Source: Micromonospora parathelypteridis
Lineage (GTDB): Bacteria; Actinomycetota; Actinomycetes; Mycobacteriales; Micromonosporaceae
NCBI RefSeq assembly: GCF_014201145.1
Contig: NZ_JACHDP010000001.1
Coordinates: 4,464,001-4,528,000, forward strand
DNA length: 64,000 nt
Direction: 5' to 3'
How positions within the stretch are numbered: position 1 is the first letter of the stretch; each line of letters starts with the position of its first letter. This document shows positions 1 to 8,759 of the stretch, piece by piece. The notes beneath the pieces are model-generated. The model was not told the origin of the DNA. It worked only from the letters and a program-made list of their open reading frames with translations, and searched no databases. A program made the position numbers and the translations under genes.

Positions 1-558
1 CTCCTTGAGCTTGGGCAGCTCATCGATCAGGTGGATCGCCGCGCTGATCTCCTCATGGCTCAGCTCCTCGACGAACCGCCCGGCCATCGGCGCGGCCCGG
101 CGCAACGCCGGCTCGTACGCCGCCAGCAGCTCGGCCGCCGTGGCGGCGGCCTCCGCCGCACTGCCCACGGTGACGGCGGCCCGACCGGCCACCCCGTCGG
201 CCTCGGCGACCACCGTGCCGGCGGCCCGGGCCACCCGGTCGGCCTCGGTCACCACCACGGCAGCGGTGGCCGCCACCTCGGTGGCGGTGTCGATGGCGGT
301 GGTCGCGGCGGCGCTGATGACGGCCACCTCGCGGACCGCCGTCTCGGCGTCGGTGAGCACCTGATCGGTCCGGTCCAGGGTGGTCTCGATCCGGTCCACC
401 ACCTTGTTGATTCGGGCCAGCAGCGCCTCCACCCCGTCCAGCACCGCGAACGCGCGGGCGGGCACGGCGGCGAACGAGGCGGCCGAGCCGAGTGCCTGGT
501 CGAGAGCGGAGCGGGTCAGGCCGACCACCGCGGTCGGTGTGGGGAGGGGAATCGCCAT
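1..558 (-). CDS. Alanine-rich helical hypothetical protein (3' end outside window)
   Basis: An open minus-strand frame starts at an ATG read from 558 and runs off the left edge, giving 186 codons. The product is rich in Ala, Val, Thr and Glu. From about residue 45 to 130 it has a regular pattern of small hydrophobic and charged residues (repeated TEAD, AAAT, EAD blocks), which suggests a long amphipathic helix or coiled coil. No signal peptide or catalytic motif is visible. The overlapping plus-strand frames are arginine/glycine-rich shadows. I do not recognise a characterised family. Similar alanine-rich proteins in actinomycetes are annotated as hypothetical. Coding status is supported by the strong GC3 bias and the lack of stops. 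Confidence 0.7.
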   Translation of the reverse strand, partial: MAIPLPTPTAVVGLTRSALDQALGSAASFAAVPARAFAVLDGVEALLARINKVVDRIETTLDRTDQVLTDAETAVREVAVISAAATTAIDTATEVAATAAVVVTEADRVARAAGTVVAEADGVAGRAAVTVGSAAEAAATAAELLAAYEPALRRAAPMAGRFVEELSHEEISAAIHLIDELPKLKE

Positions 559-616
559 GGGATCAAGTGTGCGTCGGCCGCGCCGCAACCGCTCGACGGC
601 GACGCGGCGGTGATGG

Positions 617-1102
617 TCATCGATGGTCCCCGTGCTGCTCGACGGCGCGCTGCACGGCCCGGTAGATCTGCCCAAACCGTAGCGCGTCCGGGGTGCGCAC
701 CAGCAGATCCTCCCGGCCGTGGTGCTGCACCCACAGCTCGTGCACGTGGCTGCCGCGCTCGTAGGAGCGGTCCAGCCAGCCGAGGGGGATCTCCAGAAAC
801 GGCAGCATCACCAACGTCCCCACCGCGCAGGCGGCGAGGATGATCAGCGCCAGCTGCCAGTTGCCCCGGTCCTGTGCCGACCAGGCCAGGGACAGCACGC
901 AGACCACCGCGACCAGCGGCGGCAGCGACAGCAGCAGGACCAGGACGCCGCGACCCAGCACCCGGCCGCGGACGGCGAGGGTCTTCTGCCCCCGCGCGTG
1001 CCAGACGAATGCCACGTCGGACAGGGCGATCACGTGACCGCCCGCCCGGATCGACTCGGAGGTCACCTGCACCGCGTCGTCCCGGTAATAGAGGGTCATC
1101 AC
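617..1102 (-). CDS. DUF6232 family membrane protein
   Basis: A 161-residue protein. The N-terminal part (YYRDDAVQVTSESIRAGG) is a short beta-rich segment. It is followed by two hydrophobic segments at about residues 50-70 and 82-105, then a C-terminal cytoplasmic tail ending in ALRFGQIYRAVQRAVE. The downstream gene at 1167-1646 has the same layout and the same C-terminal motif, so the two are tandem paralogues of the actinobacterial DUF6232 family. Function is unknown; the arrangement suggests a small two-pass inner-membrane protein. Two ATG codons open the frame, and the second would shorten the protein by one residue. Confidence 0.85.
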   Translation of the reverse strand: MMTLYYRDDAVQVTSESIRAGGHVIALSDVAFVWHARGQKTLAVRGRVLGRGVLVLLLSLPPLVAVVCVLSLAWSAQDRGNWQLALIILAACAVGTLVMLPFLEIPLGWLDRSYERGSHVHELWVQHHGREDLLVRTPDALRFGQIYRAVQRAVEQHGDHR

Positions 1103-1166
1103 TAAGCCTAACCACCGGCAGGCAACCCTCGCCCCGCCCGACTCCCGTCAGGCCGAAACCCGACGC

Positions 1167-1646
1167 TCAGCGGCGGGTGCCGGGGCGGGCCGGTTGGCTG
1201 TGCTCGACCGCGCGTTGCACGGCGCGGTAGATCTGACCGAAGCGCAGCGCGTCGCCGGTGCGCAGCAACCGCACCGGCTGGCCCCGCCAACGGGCCCAGA
1301 TCTCCAGTTGGCGGCTGCCCCGGGCGTACGAGCGGTCCAGGTGTTCGAAGAGGAAGTCGGCGACCGGCCCGACGGCCAGCCCGACCAGCACCGAAGCGCC
1401 GACGATCGCGATCGTCACGGTGGGCGAGCGGTGCAGCCAGACGGCCAGGCCGATGCCGAGCACCGCCGCGACCAGCGGACCGGCGAGTGCGGCGCCGATC
1501 GCGCCCCGGCCCACGAGCACGCGCCAGGAACGGGTGCCACGGCGGTGCCAGATCATGGTGATGTCCCTCAGCGCGTAGCTGCGGCCGTCGACTCGGAAGG
1601 CGGTGGAGGTGACCTGCACCGACTTGTCGTCGTAATACGTGATCAT
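1167..1646 (-). CDS. DUF6232 family membrane protein (paralogue)
   Basis: A 159-residue paralogue of the neighbour at 617-1102. It has the same opening pattern (MITYYDDKSVQVTS), two transmembrane segments at about residues 48-70 and 76-98, and the shared ending ALRFGQIYRAVQRAVE. The gap to the paralogue is about 65 bp on the same strand, so the two probably arose by tandem duplication and may be co-transcribed. The molecular role is unknown. The divergent gene to the right is an enoyl-CoA hydratase, which gives no functional hint. Confidence 0.85.
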   Translation of the reverse strand: MITYYDDKSVQVTSTAFRVDGRSYALRDITMIWHRRGTRSWRVLVGRGAIGAALAGPLVAAVLGIGLAVWLHRSPTVTIAIVGASVLVGLAVGPVADFLFEHLDRSYARGSRQLEIWARWRGQPVRLLRTGDALRFGQIYRAVQRAVEHSQPARPGTRR

Positions 1647-1744
1647 GGCTGGACTCCCGCCCGGGGGGCTGACACCACACTACTTACCCAAACGAGCCGG
1701 GTCGTAAGGTTGGCACGCGACTTCGACGAGGAAGTGAGGGCAGC

Positions 1745-2518
1745 GTGGGCGAGTTCGTTCGGCTGGAGACCAAGGACGGCATCGGCACGATCCGGCTGGA
1801 GCGGCCGCCGATGAACGCGCTCAACACCCAGGTGCAGGAGGAGTTGCGCGCCGCCGCCGCCGCGGCCACCGCCGACCCTGAGGTCCGCGCCGTCATCCTG
1901 TACGGCGGGGAGAAGGTCTTCGCCGCCGGCGCCGACATCAAGCAGATGGCCGAAATGTCCTACGTGGACATGGTCGACCGGGCCCCGAACCTGTCCACCG
2001 CGCTCGGCGCGATCGCCCGAATCCCCAAGCCGGTGGTCGCCGCGATCACCGGTTACGCCCTCGGCGGCGGCTGCGAGCTGGCGTTGGCGTGCGACTGGCG
2101 AGTGGTCGCCGAGGACGCCAAGCTCGGCCAGCCGGAGATCAAGCTGGGCATCATCCCCGGTGCGGGCGGCACCCAGCGGCTGGCCCGCCTGGTCGGCCCG
2201 GCCCGCGCCAAGGACCTGATCATGTCGGGGCGGATGGTGGACGCGCAGGAGGCGCTGCGGATCGGTCTCGCCGACCGGGTCGCACCGGCCGCCGAGGTGT
2301 ACGACACGGCCGTCGCGCTGATCACCCCGTACCTGACCGGGCCCGCGCAGGCGCTGCGCGCGGCGAAGCTGGCGGTCGACGGCGGCCTGGACATGGACCT
2401 GAACTCGGGCCTGGCCTGGGAGACGCAGCTCTTCGCGGCGCTGTTCGCCACCGACGACCGGCGTGAGGGCATGGTGGCCTTCGTCGAGAAGCGCAAGCCG
2501 GACTTCACCGGCCGCTGA
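1745..2518 (+). CDS. Enoyl-CoA hydratase/isomerase (crotonase) family protein
   Basis: A 257-residue crotonase-fold protein, the usual length for the family, starting at GTG. The oxyanion-hole segment AGADIKQM lies at about residues 63-70, and the GGGCELALACD segment at about 105-115. LGQPEIKLGIIPGAGGTQRL carries the first catalytic glutamate (QPE). The second catalytic glutamate of mitochondrial enoyl-CoA hydratase aligns by eye with Asp in RAKDLIMSG, so the exact reaction (hydration or isomerisation) is open. It probably acts in fatty-acid beta-oxidation or CoA-thioester catabolism in the cytoplasm. No pathway partner is adjacent; the etfBA genes 4 kb downstream would fit acyl-CoA oxidation. 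Confidence 0.9.
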   Translation: MGEFVRLETKDGIGTIRLERPPMNALNTQVQEELRAAAAAATADPEVRAVILYGGEKVFAAGADIKQMAEMSYVDMVDRAPNLSTALGAIARIPKPVVAAITGYALGGGCELALACDWRVVAEDAKLGQPEIKLGIIPGAGGTQRLARLVGPARAKDLIMSGRMVDAQEALRIGLADRVAPAAEVYDTAVALITPYLTGPAQALRAAKLAVDGGLDMDLNSGLAWETQLFAALFATDDRREGMVAFVEKRKPDFTGR

Positions 2519-2642
2519 CACCCGTGGGCCCTGCGCCCCAACTGCCCCTGACCTCGGCGGCGTCCACCGGCCGGGACCACGGTCGGACGGTCAAGTGACT
2601 GGCCGGTAACCTGTGATCCCGGCCACGGACGATGGGAGCGAC

Positions 2643-4265
2643 ATGACGGAGCGGATCGAGGGTCACGGCGGCGAGTTGGCGCTCGCGGCACTACGCGCGC
2701 ACGGCGTACGGGAGATGTTCACACTCTCCGGCGGGCATGTCTTTCCGCTCTACGACGCCGCGTACAAGACCGACTTCCCGATCTACGACGTCCGGCACGA
2801 GCAGTCCGCGGTCTTCGCCGCCGAGGCGGTGGCCAAGCTGCAGCGCCGCCCCGGCCTCGCCGTGCTCACCGCCGGCCCCGGTGTCACGAACGGCATCTCC
2901 GGCATGACCAGCGCGTTCTTCAACGCCTCCCCGGTGCTGGTGCTCGGGGGTCGCGCGCCCGCGTTCCGCTGGGGCTCGGGCAGCCTGCAGGAGATGGACC
3001 ACCTGCCACTGGTCTCCCCGGTCACCAAGCACGCCGAGACGGTGTTCAGCACCGACGACATCCCGCGCGCGGTGGGCGCCGCCCTCACCGCCGCGCTCAG
3101 CCCGCACCGTGGTCCGGCCTTCCTCGACTTCCCGCTCGAGACGGTCTTCTCGGTCGCCGAGGTCGAGCTGCCCGCCGTGACGGGCGTCGATCCGGTCGTG
3201 CCGGACCCGGAGGAGGTCGGCCGCGCCGCGATGCTCATCGCCGGGGCGCAGCGACCGGTCATCATCGCCGGCTCCGACGTGTACGCGGGCGACGCCGTCG
3301 CCGCACTGCGCGAGGCGGCCGAAGCGTTGCAGGTGCCGGTCTTCACCAACGGCATGGGTCGCGGCTCGCTCCCGCCGGAGCACCCGCTCGCGTTCGCCAA
3401 GGCCCGCCGGGCCGCGCTCTCCGGCGCCGACGTGGTCGTGGTCGTGGGCACCCCGCTGGACTTCCGGCTCAGCTTCGGCGACTTCGGTGACGCCAAGGTG
3501 GTGCACATCGTCGATGCGCCCAGCCAGCGGGCGACGCACGTGCAGCCGACCGCCGCCCCCGCCGGTGACCTGCGCCTGATCCTCTCCGCGCTGGCCGACC
3601 ACTCCGGCGACCGGGCCGACCACACCGACTGGATCGCCGACCTGCGCGTCGCCGAGGACGCGGCGAAGGCCCGGGACGCTGCCGAGATGGCCGCCGAGAC
3701 CGACCCGATCCGCCCGGCCCGGATCTACGGCGAGTTGCGTCGGGTGCTGGCCCGTGACGCGATCACCATCGGCGACGGCGGCGACTTCGTGTCGTACGCC
3801 GGGCGCTACCTGGAGCCGGCCCAGCCCGGCACCTGGCTGGACCCGGGCCCGTACGGCTGCCTCGGCACCGGCATGGGTTACGCGATGGGCGCCCGGGTCA
3901 GCCACCCCGACCGGCAGATCTGCGTGCTCATGGGCGACGGTGCCGCCGGCTTCTCGCTGATGGACGTCGAGTCGCTGGTCCGCCAGAAGCTGCCGGTGGT
4001 GATCGTCGTCGGCAACAACGGCATCTGGGGGCTGGAGAAGCACCCGATGCAGGCCATGTACGGCTATGACGTGGCCGCCGACCTCCAGCCGGAGCTGCGC
4101 TACGACACGGTGGTCAGCGCGCTCGGCGGGGCGGGGGAGACGGTCGCCAAGGCGGCCGATCTGGGCCCGGCCCTGCAGCGGGCGTTCGACGCCGGAGTGC
4201 CGTACCTGGTCAACGTGCTCACCGACCCGACCGACGCGTACCCCCGCTCGTCGAACCTGGCCTGA
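2643..4265 (+). CDS. Thiamine-diphosphate enzyme, acetolactate synthase-like
   Basis: A 540-residue ThDP enzyme with the three domains of the acetohydroxyacid synthase/oxalyl-CoA decarboxylase superfamily. The N-terminal Pyr domain has the catalytic glutamate in RHEQSAVFAAEA (about residue 50), with TAGPGVTNG nearby. The central domain spans about 190-330. The C-terminal PP domain has GDGAAGFSLMDVESL, then about 26 residues on VVGNNGIWG, the ThDP/Mg motif. The ATG at 2643 follows a GGGAG and is preferred to an in-frame ATG 30 bp upstream. It is not paired with a regulatory subunit gene, so it is probably not the main IlvB. Substrate is undetermined. Confidence 0.85.
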   Translation: MTERIEGHGGELALAALRAHGVREMFTLSGGHVFPLYDAAYKTDFPIYDVRHEQSAVFAAEAVAKLQRRPGLAVLTAGPGVTNGISGMTSAFFNASPVLVLGGRAPAFRWGSGSLQEMDHLPLVSPVTKHAETVFSTDDIPRAVGAALTAALSPHRGPAFLDFPLETVFSVAEVELPAVTGVDPVVPDPEEVGRAAMLIAGAQRPVIIAGSDVYAGDAVAALREAAEALQVPVFTNGMGRGSLPPEHPLAFAKARRAALSGADVVVVVGTPLDFRLSFGDFGDAKVVHIVDAPSQRATHVQPTAAPAGDLRLILSALADHSGDRADHTDWIADLRVAEDAAKARDAAEMAAETDPIRPARIYGELRRVLARDAITIGDGGDFVSYAGRYLEPAQPGTWLDPGPYGCLGTGMGYAMGARVSHPDRQICVLMGDGAAGFSLMDVESLVRQKLPVVIVVGNNGIWGLEKHPMQAMYGYDVAADLQPELRYDTVVSALGGAGETVAKAADLGPALQRAFDAGVPYLVNVLTDPTDAYPRSSNLA

Positions 4266-4277
4266 GTCGCACCCGCC

Positions 4278-4309
4278 GCCGCCGTCGCCCCTCAGCGGGC
4301 GGCGGCGGT
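4278..4309. terminator. Hairpin terminator between convergent genes
   Basis: A 13-bp GC-rich stem with a 6-nt loop (left arm 4278-4290, right arm 4297-4309, one G:T closing pair) sits 12 bp after the ThDP enzyme stop. It lies just before the 3' end of the convergent minus-strand gene. It is followed only by a short T-containing stretch, as is usual in high-GC actinomycetes. It probably serves both converging transcripts. Confidence 0.7.
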
Positions 4310-4315
4310 TGCGTT

Positions 4316-4732
4316 TCACACCTCCGGCCGGTCCTCCTCGCGCGGAGGCTCACCGTCGCGGCGGCGCAGGTCGTCCTCGCGTCGGCGCAGGTCCTCCTCC
4401 CAGCGCTGGAAGAGCTCCTGGTCCTGCTGCTTGGCGCGGTCCTGCATCGAGCTGAGGAACTCCGGGTCGTCGTCGGGGGCGACCGGCCGGGGCTGCTGCC
4501 GCTGCGCGGTGCCGGTGCCCCCCGGCCAGCCCTTGCGCTCGCCGGAGTTGGGCTTCCGGCCGGCGACGAACCAGGCGATCGAGCCGACCAGCGGGAAGAA
4601 CAAGATGATCAGCACCCAGGCGATCCGGGGCAGGGAGCGGATCTGGTCCTCCTCGGCGGAGAGACAGCTGATCAGCGCGCAGACCGCGAGGACGATCTGC
4701 ACCAGGAAGAGGAGTACGCCAAGCCGGGCCAT
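4316..4732 (-). CDS. PLDc_N domain small membrane protein
   Basis: A 138-residue protein with an N-terminal hydrophobic helix (about residues 4-24), a short loop and a second helix (IAWVLIILFFPLVGSIAWFVAG, about 37-58). This is the signature of the phospholipase-D nuclease N-terminal (PLDc_N) domain. The remaining 80 residues are charged and helical (EDLRRREDDLRRRDGEPPR) and likely cytoplasmic. No HKD phospholipase motif is present, so it is only the membrane module. I prefer the ATG at 4732 because it opens directly on the family's MARLG start; an in-frame ATG lies 18 bp further upstream. Confidence 0.85.
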   Translation of the reverse strand: MARLGVLLFLVQIVLAVCALISCLSAEEDQIRSLPRIAWVLIILFFPLVGSIAWFVAGRKPNSGERKGWPGGTGTAQRQQPRPVAPDDDPEFLSSMQDRAKQQDQELFQRWEEDLRRREDDLRRRDGEPPREEDRPEV

Positions 4733-4759
4733 GCACCCATCATGGCTCACCGAATCCCG

Positions 4760-5065
4760 TCACCACAGTCCGCGAAGCACCAGCAGCACTCCCAGTAACG
4801 CGAGCACCACGGTGCCCACCGTGACCAGGGGCAGTGTCCGACCGCCGGTGCGGGCCGGACCGGTGCCGGTGCCACGGGGCCAGCAGAGCACCAGCACGGC
4901 GCCCCACACCAGCACGGTGAGGCCGGCGATCAGCGCCCCGGTCGTGCCGCCCGTCGAGGCCAGCCGGACGGCGAGCGCGGCCACCACGGTCACCGTGAGC
5001 AGGGTTCGCCGCCAGGCCAGCCGGGTCCGCTCCGGTTGCAGCCCCGGGTCGCGCGCGGTGCTCAC
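4760..5065 (-). CDS. DUF202 domain small membrane protein
   Basis: A 101-residue protein beginning RDPGLQPERTRLAWRRTLL, the DUF202 opening with the conserved ERTxLAWxRT pattern, followed by three hydrophobic helices. Its GTG start overlaps the stop of the upstream DUF202/YidH gene by 4 bp (GTGA), so the two are translationally coupled and probably form a heteromeric membrane complex. Function is unknown. Confidence 0.85.
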   Translation of the reverse strand: MSTARDPGLQPERTRLAWRRTLLTVTVVAALAVRLASTGGTTGALIAGLTVLVWGAVLVLCWPRGTGTGPARTGGRTLPLVTVGTVVLALLGVLLVLRGLW

Positions 5066-5454
5066 CGCCCGCCGATCGCTCGGACCAGGACGGCGACCAC
5101 CAGCAGTACCGCCCCGGCGCCGACGGCGAGAGCGAGGATGGCGGGGAACCGGGACGCGGGCAGCTCCTGACCGAGCCGGATGGCCCGTTCGGTACGCGCC
5201 CAGTGGTCCACCGCGCGGATCGCCACGGCGCCGCCGAGCAGCAGCAGCGCGACCGCGATCACCTCGCGTAGGTGGCTCATCGGCAGGGGCGGCAGGAACT
5301 GCGCGGCAGCCAACCCGCCGCCGACCAGCGCCAGCCCGGTGCGTAGCCAGGCGAGGAAGGTGCGTTCGTTGGCCAGCGAGAACCGGTAGTCCGGCGGTTC
5401 ACCGACCGAGCGCATCTCCGCCGGGTCGAACCATTGCCTGATCGCCGCCCACAC
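5062..5454 (-). CDS. YidH family / DUF202 membrane protein
   Basis: A 130-residue protein with the DUF202 signature LANERTFLAWLRTGLALVGGG at about residues 27-47, followed by two more hydrophobic segments at about 65-83 and 104-126. It matches YidH-type proteins in length and order. It is the first gene of a two-gene operon with the overlapping DUF202 gene at 4760-5065. The GTG start lies about 40 bp from the divergent GNAT gene, so the two share a very short promoter region. The biochemical role is unknown. Confidence 0.88.
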   Translation of the reverse strand: MWAAIRQWFDPAEMRSVGEPPDYRFSLANERTFLAWLRTGLALVGGGLAAAQFLPPLPMSHLREVIAVALLLLGGAVAIRAVDHWARTERAIRLGQELPASRFPAILALAVGAGAVLLVVAVLVRAIGGR

Positions 5455-5496
5455 GCTGGGAGATTATCCGCTTCCCATGCCGCTTAGCCTGACTCG

Positions 5497-6294
5497 GTGA
5501 CTGATCTCGACGTACTGACGCTGCGTGCCGCCTACGACAACCAACTCCGCCCGGAGATCCCCGACCCGGTCCCGGCCGGGGTGACGGTGGAGCGGGACGG
5601 ACCGTTGGTCCGGATCGTCGGGCTCGACGCCGGCGGGTTCCTCACCTACCGCGACCTCGGCGGCCTCACCGGCGACGCGCTGGACGAGTTGATCGCCCGG
5701 CAGGTGGAGCTGTTCCGCGAGTGCGGCCAGTCGGTCGAGTGGAAGCTCAACGGGCACGACGAGCCGGCGGACCTGGCGGACCGCCTGCGCGCCGCCGGCT
5801 TCGTGCCCGAGGACCGGGAGACCGTCGTGGTCGGGCCGGTCGCGCCGCTGGCGGCCGCGCTGCCGGTCACCCCCGAGGGGGTACGCCTGCGTGAGGTGAC
5901 CTCCCGGGCCGACCTGGAGCGGATCGCCGCCATGGAGGAGGAGGTCTGGCAGGAGGATCGCTCGCACCTCGTCTGGGGGTTGGCCAAGGAGATCGACGCC
6001 GACCCGCACTCAATCACCGTGGTGGTGGCCGAGGCGGACGGGACGGTGGTGAGCGCCGGCTGGGTCCGCTTCCCGGCGAACACCGGCTTCGCCACCCTCT
6101 GGGGCGGTTCCACCCTGCCGCAGTGGCGTCGTAAGGGCATCTACCGGGCGTTGGTCACCTACCGGGCGCGGCTGGCCGAGCAGCGCGACCGAACGCTGTT
6201 GCAGGTCGACGCCTCCGAGGACAGCCGACCGATCCTGCAGCGGCTCGGCCTCGTCGCGGTCACCACCACCACCCCGTACGTCTACACTCCGTGA
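5497..6294 (+). CDS. GNAT family N-acetyltransferase
   Basis: A 265-residue protein with a C-terminal GNAT fold. The acetyl-CoA-binding segment is the QWRRKGIYRALV stretch at about residues 209-220 (the Q/RxxGxG/A-like motif), preceded by GFATLWGGSTL. The first 120 residues form a second, more divergent GNAT-like half. Such double-domain proteins are common in actinomycetes. Acceptor substrate unknown. The GTG start lacks a strong Shine-Dalgarno sequence. The stop overlaps the next gene's GTG by 4 bp, so the two genes are co-translated. Confidence 0.85.
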   Translation: MTDLDVLTLRAAYDNQLRPEIPDPVPAGVTVERDGPLVRIVGLDAGGFLTYRDLGGLTGDALDELIARQVELFRECGQSVEWKLNGHDEPADLADRLRAAGFVPEDRETVVVGPVAPLAAALPVTPEGVRLREVTSRADLERIAAMEEEVWQEDRSHLVWGLAKEIDADPHSITVVVAEADGTVVSAGWVRFPANTGFATLWGGSTLPQWRRKGIYRALVTYRARLAEQRDRTLLQVDASEDSRPILQRLGLVAVTTTTPYVYTP

Positions 6295-6704
6295 TCATGG
6301 AGCAGCGGTTGACGGACGAGGAGCGGCTGACCCTCAAGACGGGTGCCTTCGGTGCCGTCTTCCTGGTCTCCAACGCCGACCCGGGGGTGCTGGGGGTGAT
6401 CCGGGAGAGCCTGGCCGCGTCCGGCGCGCTCGCCGACGCCAGCGGCACCGTCAAGGAGGCGCTGACCACCGGCCCGCTGCCTCGGCTTCCCCGGGACTCG
6501 CAGCTGGAGATCGAGTCGGTGGTGCTGCCGGCACTGCGGCAGTCGGTGCGCATCCTGCACGAGAAGTCGCCGCAGGACGTGGAGGCGTACCGCTCGGTGG
6601 TGCTGACCGCGGCGGACCGGGTGGCCCGGGCGCACGACGGGGTCGCTCCTGCCGAAGCGGCGGCCATCGACCAGATCCGGGGCGCGTTGGCCGAGCCGGC
6701 CTGA
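6291..6704 (+). CDS. Conserved hypothetical protein coupled to GNAT gene
   Basis: A 137-residue, mainly helical, soluble acidic protein. A GTG at 6291 overlaps the upstream stop (GTGA); an ATG at 6297 would drop two residues and is equally possible. The segments FGAVFLVSNADPGVLGVIRESLA and LPRLPRDSQLEIESVVLPALRQS look like conserved blocks, but I do not recognise a named family. No signal peptide, membrane segment or metal motif is visible. The tight coupling suggests work with the acetyltransferase, perhaps as its partner or target. Confidence 0.75.
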   Translation: MIMEQRLTDEERLTLKTGAFGAVFLVSNADPGVLGVIRESLAASGALADASGTVKEALTTGPLPRLPRDSQLEIESVVLPALRQSVRILHEKSPQDVEAYRSVVLTAADRVARAHDGVAPAEAAAIDQIRGALAEPA

Positions 6705-6891
6705 CCGGCCGCCGGTCGGTGAGCTGTGTCACCCTGAGTGCCCCGGGAGCGCAAGCTACCGACAGGTAACATTGCGCCGTGGGCAACTGCACAGCAGCCC
6801 GCGGTTGACCTGGCGTCGACCGACGCGCGACGCTGCGGCCCATACCGGGCGAGCGAATCGCATCACCACACAGGAGGGTCGTCGAAGCGCG

Positions 6892-7671
6892 ATGAATATC
6901 GTCGTACTCGTCAAGCAGGTGCCTGATTCGGGCGCGGACCGCAACCTGCGCAATGACGACAACACCGTCGACCGCGGTTCGGCGAACAACGTGATCAACG
7001 AGATGGACGAGTACGCCATCGAGGAGGCGCTGAAGATCAAGGAGGCGCACGGCGGCGAGGTCACCATCCTGACCATGGGTCCGGACCGGGCGACCGAGTC
7101 GATCCGCAAGGCGCTCTCCATGGGCCCGGACAAGGCCGTCCACGTGGTGGACGACGCCCTGCACGGTTCCTGCGCCGTCGCCACCTCGAAGGTGCTCGCC
7201 GCCGCTCTCGGCCAGCTCGGTGCCGACCTGGTGATCTGCGGTGCGGAGTCCACCGACGGTCGGGTCCAGGTCCTGCCGCACATGATCGCCGAGCGGCTGG
7301 GCGTCGCGGCGCTCACCGGCGCCCGCAAGCTCACCGTCGACGGCGCCACGCTGACCGTCGAGCGGCAGACCGAGGAGGGCTACGAGGTGATCACCGCCTC
7401 CACCCCGGCCGTGGTCTCCGTCTGGGACACCATCAACGAGCCGCGCTACCCCTCCTTCAAGGGCATCATGGCCGCCAAGAAGAAGCCGGTGCAGACGCTG
7501 TCCCTGGCCGACCTCGGCGTCGCGCCCGCCGAGGTGGGCTTCGACGGTGCCACCAGCGCCGTCGTCGAGCACACCAAGCGCCCGCCGCGCTCCGGCGGCG
7601 CCAAGATCACCGATGAGGGCGAGGGCGGCGTCAAGCTGGTCGAGTTCCTCGCCACCGAAAAGTTCGTGTGA
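6892..7671 (+). CDS. etfB: Electron transfer flavoprotein beta subunit
   Basis: A 259-residue protein opening NIVVLVKQVPDSGADRNLR, the standard EtfB start. It has AMP/FAD-domain landmarks VTILTMGPDRATESIRKALSM and GADLVICGAESTDGRVQVLPHMIAERL. ETF passes electrons from acyl-CoA and other flavin dehydrogenases to the quinone pool. The ATG at 6892 is chosen because the text upstream is not conserved and AGGAGG lies at 6871-6877; the spacing of about 14 nt is a little long. etfA follows after a 14-bp gap, so the subunits form one operon. There is no adjacent fixX-like or ETF:quinone oxidoreductase gene. Confidence 0.95.
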   Translation: MNIVVLVKQVPDSGADRNLRNDDNTVDRGSANNVINEMDEYAIEEALKIKEAHGGEVTILTMGPDRATESIRKALSMGPDKAVHVVDDALHGSCAVATSKVLAAALGQLGADLVICGAESTDGRVQVLPHMIAERLGVAALTGARKLTVDGATLTVERQTEEGYEVITASTPAVVSVWDTINEPRYPSFKGIMAAKKKPVQTLSLADLGVAPAEVGFDGATSAVVEHTKRPPRSGGAKITDEGEGGVKLVEFLATEKFV

Positions 7672-7685
7672 GAGCGGGTCTGGAC

Positions 7686-8645
7686 ATGTCTGAGGTTCTC
7701 GTCGTCGTCGAAGCCACCAAGGAATTCGGCGTCAAGAAGGTCACCCTGGAGATGCTCACCCTCGCCCGCGAGCTGGGCACCCCGAGCGCGGTGGTGCTCG
7801 GCGGCGCCGGCGCCGCCGAGGCGCTGAGCGGCAAGCTGGGCGAGTACGGCGCGGAGAAGATCTACGCCGCCGAGGGTGACGAGATCGACGGTTACCTGGT
7901 GGCCCCCAAGGCCACCGTGCTGGCCGAGCTGGTCAAGCGGGTGCAGCCGGCCGCCGTGCTGCTGGCCTCGGCCCAGGAGGGCAAGGAGATCGCCGCCCGG
8001 CTCGCCGTCAAGCTGGACAACGGCATCCTGACCGACGTGGTCGGTCTCGACGCCGACGGCACCGCGACGCAGATCGCCTTCGCCGGCTCCACCATCGTCA
8101 AGTCCAAGGTCACCAAGGGCCTGCCGCTGGTCACCGTCCGGCCCAACTCGGTCACCCCCGCCCCGGCGGCGGCCACCCCGACGATCGAGCAGCTCACCGT
8201 GTCGGTCACCGACACCGACAAGCTGGCCAAGGTCGTCGAGCGGGTCGCCGAGCAGAAGGGCTCCCGCCCCGAGCTCACCGAGGCCGGCGTGGTCGTCTCC
8301 GGCGGTCGCGGTGTCGGCAACGCCGACAACTTCAAGCTGGTCGAGGAGCTCGCCGACCTGCTCGGCGGTGCTGTCGGCGCGTCCCGCGCGGCCGTCGACT
8401 CCGGCTTCTACCCGCACCAGTTCCAGGTGGGCCAGACCGGTAAGACGGTCTCCCCGCAGCTCTACGTCGCGCTCGGCATCTCCGGTGCCATCCAGCACCG
8501 GGCCGGCATGCAGACCTCGAAGACCATCGTCGCGGTCAACAAGGACGGCGAGGCGCCGATCTTCGAGCTGGCCGACTTCGGCGTGGTGGGCGACCTGTTC
8601 AAGATCGTCCCGCAGGCCGCCGAGGAGATCCGCAAGCGCAAGTGA
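7686..8645 (+). CDS. etfA: Electron transfer flavoprotein alpha subunit
   Basis: A 319-residue partner of EtfB. The N-terminal domain begins [20 protein letters not shown]. The C-terminal FAD domain has the canonical runs [37 protein letters not shown] (FAD pyrophosphate contacts) and [13 protein letters not shown], and it ends in the family's [15 protein letters not shown]. The ATG at 7686 replaces an in-frame GTG-rich extension upstream. The heterodimer binds FAD and links cytoplasmic flavin dehydrogenases to the respiratory chain. A strong hairpin terminator follows. Confidence 0.95.
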   Translation: MSEVLVVVEATKEFGVKKVTLEMLTLARELGTPSAVVLGGAGAAEALSGKLGEYGAEKIYAAEGDEIDGYLVAPKATVLAELVKRVQPAAVLLASAQEGKEIAARLAVKLDNGILTDVVGLDADGTATQIAFAGSTIVKSKVTKGLPLVTVRPNSVTPAPAAATPTIEQLTVSVTDTDKLAKVVERVAEQKGSRPELTEAGVVVSGGRGVGNADNFKLVEELADLLGGAVGASRAAVDSGFYPHQFQVGQTGKTVSPQLYVALGISGAIQHRAGMQTSKTIVAVNKDGEAPIFELADFGVVGDLFKIVPQAAEEIRKRK

Positions 8646-8675
8646 CCCGCCGGTGCCCCCGGGCACCGCACGACG

Positions 8676-8715
8676 AGAGAGTGGCCGCCCATCGGATGGG
8701 CGGCCACTCTCTTTC
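8676..8715 (+). terminator. Rho-independent terminator of etfBA
   Basis: A perfect 17-bp stem (8676-8692 with 8696-8712) with a 3-nt loop, directly followed by a short T run (TTTCG). It lies 30 bp after the etfA stop and before the convergent anti-sigma gene, so it can end both transcripts. Confidence 0.88.
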
Positions 8716-8759
8716 GTGGGAGCTGACCGGCGGGCCGGGGAGCTGAGCCGGCCCGCCGA

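Noticed and set aside
31..843. Plus-strand frame of 270 codons at the left edge
   Set aside because: Gly/Arg/His-rich shadow spanning two minus-strand genes with normal codon bias.
2691..4319. Long minus-strand open frame over the ThDP enzyme
   Set aside because: Arg/Gly/His-rich shadow of a GC3-biased gene with no motifs; the plus-strand frame has full ThDP signatures.
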